Assembly (NCBI GenBank): GCA_012271205.1
Contig: JAAXGT010000123.1
Coordinates: forward strand, 485 to 39,642
Reading direction: 5' to 3'
Origin: Rhodothermales bacterium
Lineage (GTDB): Bacteria > Bacteroidota > Rhodothermia > Rhodothermales > Bin80
DNA length: 39,158 nt
Below the pieces are notes generated by a model. It did no database searches. It was not told the DNA's origin and was given only the letters and a program-made list of their open reading frames with translations. Below, piece after piece: positions 38,783-39,158 of this stretch (position 1 is its first letter; each line of letters begins with the position of its first letter). The translations under genes and the position numbers were made by a program.

Positions 38783-39158
38783 GATTTTGGTGCATCACAC
38801 TTCAGTCAGGTTCACCTATTGAATGGTGTATTTGGCCTGACGGCCTGCCGTGACAATCCTCGGAGTCTGGCACACTCTGACTTGGGTGCAATGGCATTGA
38901 AGACGCAGTATATTGGCGCTTAGCTGCCCATTCTATTAATGGCGCTTATGTATCAAACGGAAACCTGTCGTGGCCTATATGGGCCGCTTCGCGGGCGCAG
39001 AAACACGCTGGCCACTCTAGGAGGACTTCGCTCCTTGACGGGGTTTGCATCGCTGTGCCTGCCGTTTGCTCGGAAGGATCGGAACACGCCAGCGTGTCCC
39101 GCAGGACCAGCCGGTTGGCTATTTTTCATAAGAAGTGCGGACGCGTACTGGACGGCAT

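Noticed and set aside
39003-39097. 10-bp inverted repeat ACACGCTGGC...GCCAGCGTGT
   Set aside because: A single short pair 75 nt apart with no associated element; a chance occurrence cannot be excluded.
38948-39158. ORF starting MYQTETCRGLYGPLRGRRNTL, open to the window end
   Set aside because: Only about 70 codons visible, no recognisable motif and truncated by the window edge; cannot be supported.

Overview
This 39 kb window looks like one chromosomal segment, probably from the Bacteroidota/Rhodothermota group (inferred from gene content and order, not tested). About 1-4.2 kb is a decayed accessory region. It holds two degenerate IS630-type transposase relics in the same orientation, a frameshifted lipoprotein/M15-peptidase gene, a hypothetical secreted protein, and a 3' remnant of a PQQ-dependent (glucose-dehydrogenase-like) gene that the ORF track misses. 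About 4.2-38.8 kb is dense and largely conserved: moxR plus three SurA/PpiC-like proteins, gltX, an ACT-domain protein, a GlnRS-YqeY fusion, meaB/mutB/mutA, a TrmH/SpoU methyltransferase, cmk-rpsA, an ALDH7-like dehydrogenase, an aminotransferase, prfB with its +1 programmed frameshift, nadB, then rimP-nusA-infB-rbfA-truB-ribF-rpsO-pnp and an M16 peptidase. I found no CRISPR array, tRNA, rRNA or obvious defence or secondary-metabolite system. The observations most worth following up are RNA-level: terminator-like hairpins in the rimP-nusA-infB leader (one ends about 5 nt before the rimP start), a structured rpsO leader whose stem covers the SD-like sequence of a 12-codon uORF overlapping the rpsO start, a compact fold between rpsO and pnp, and divergent trmH/cmk start codons only 10 bp apart. 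All RNA structures were paired by eye and need computational and comparative testing.
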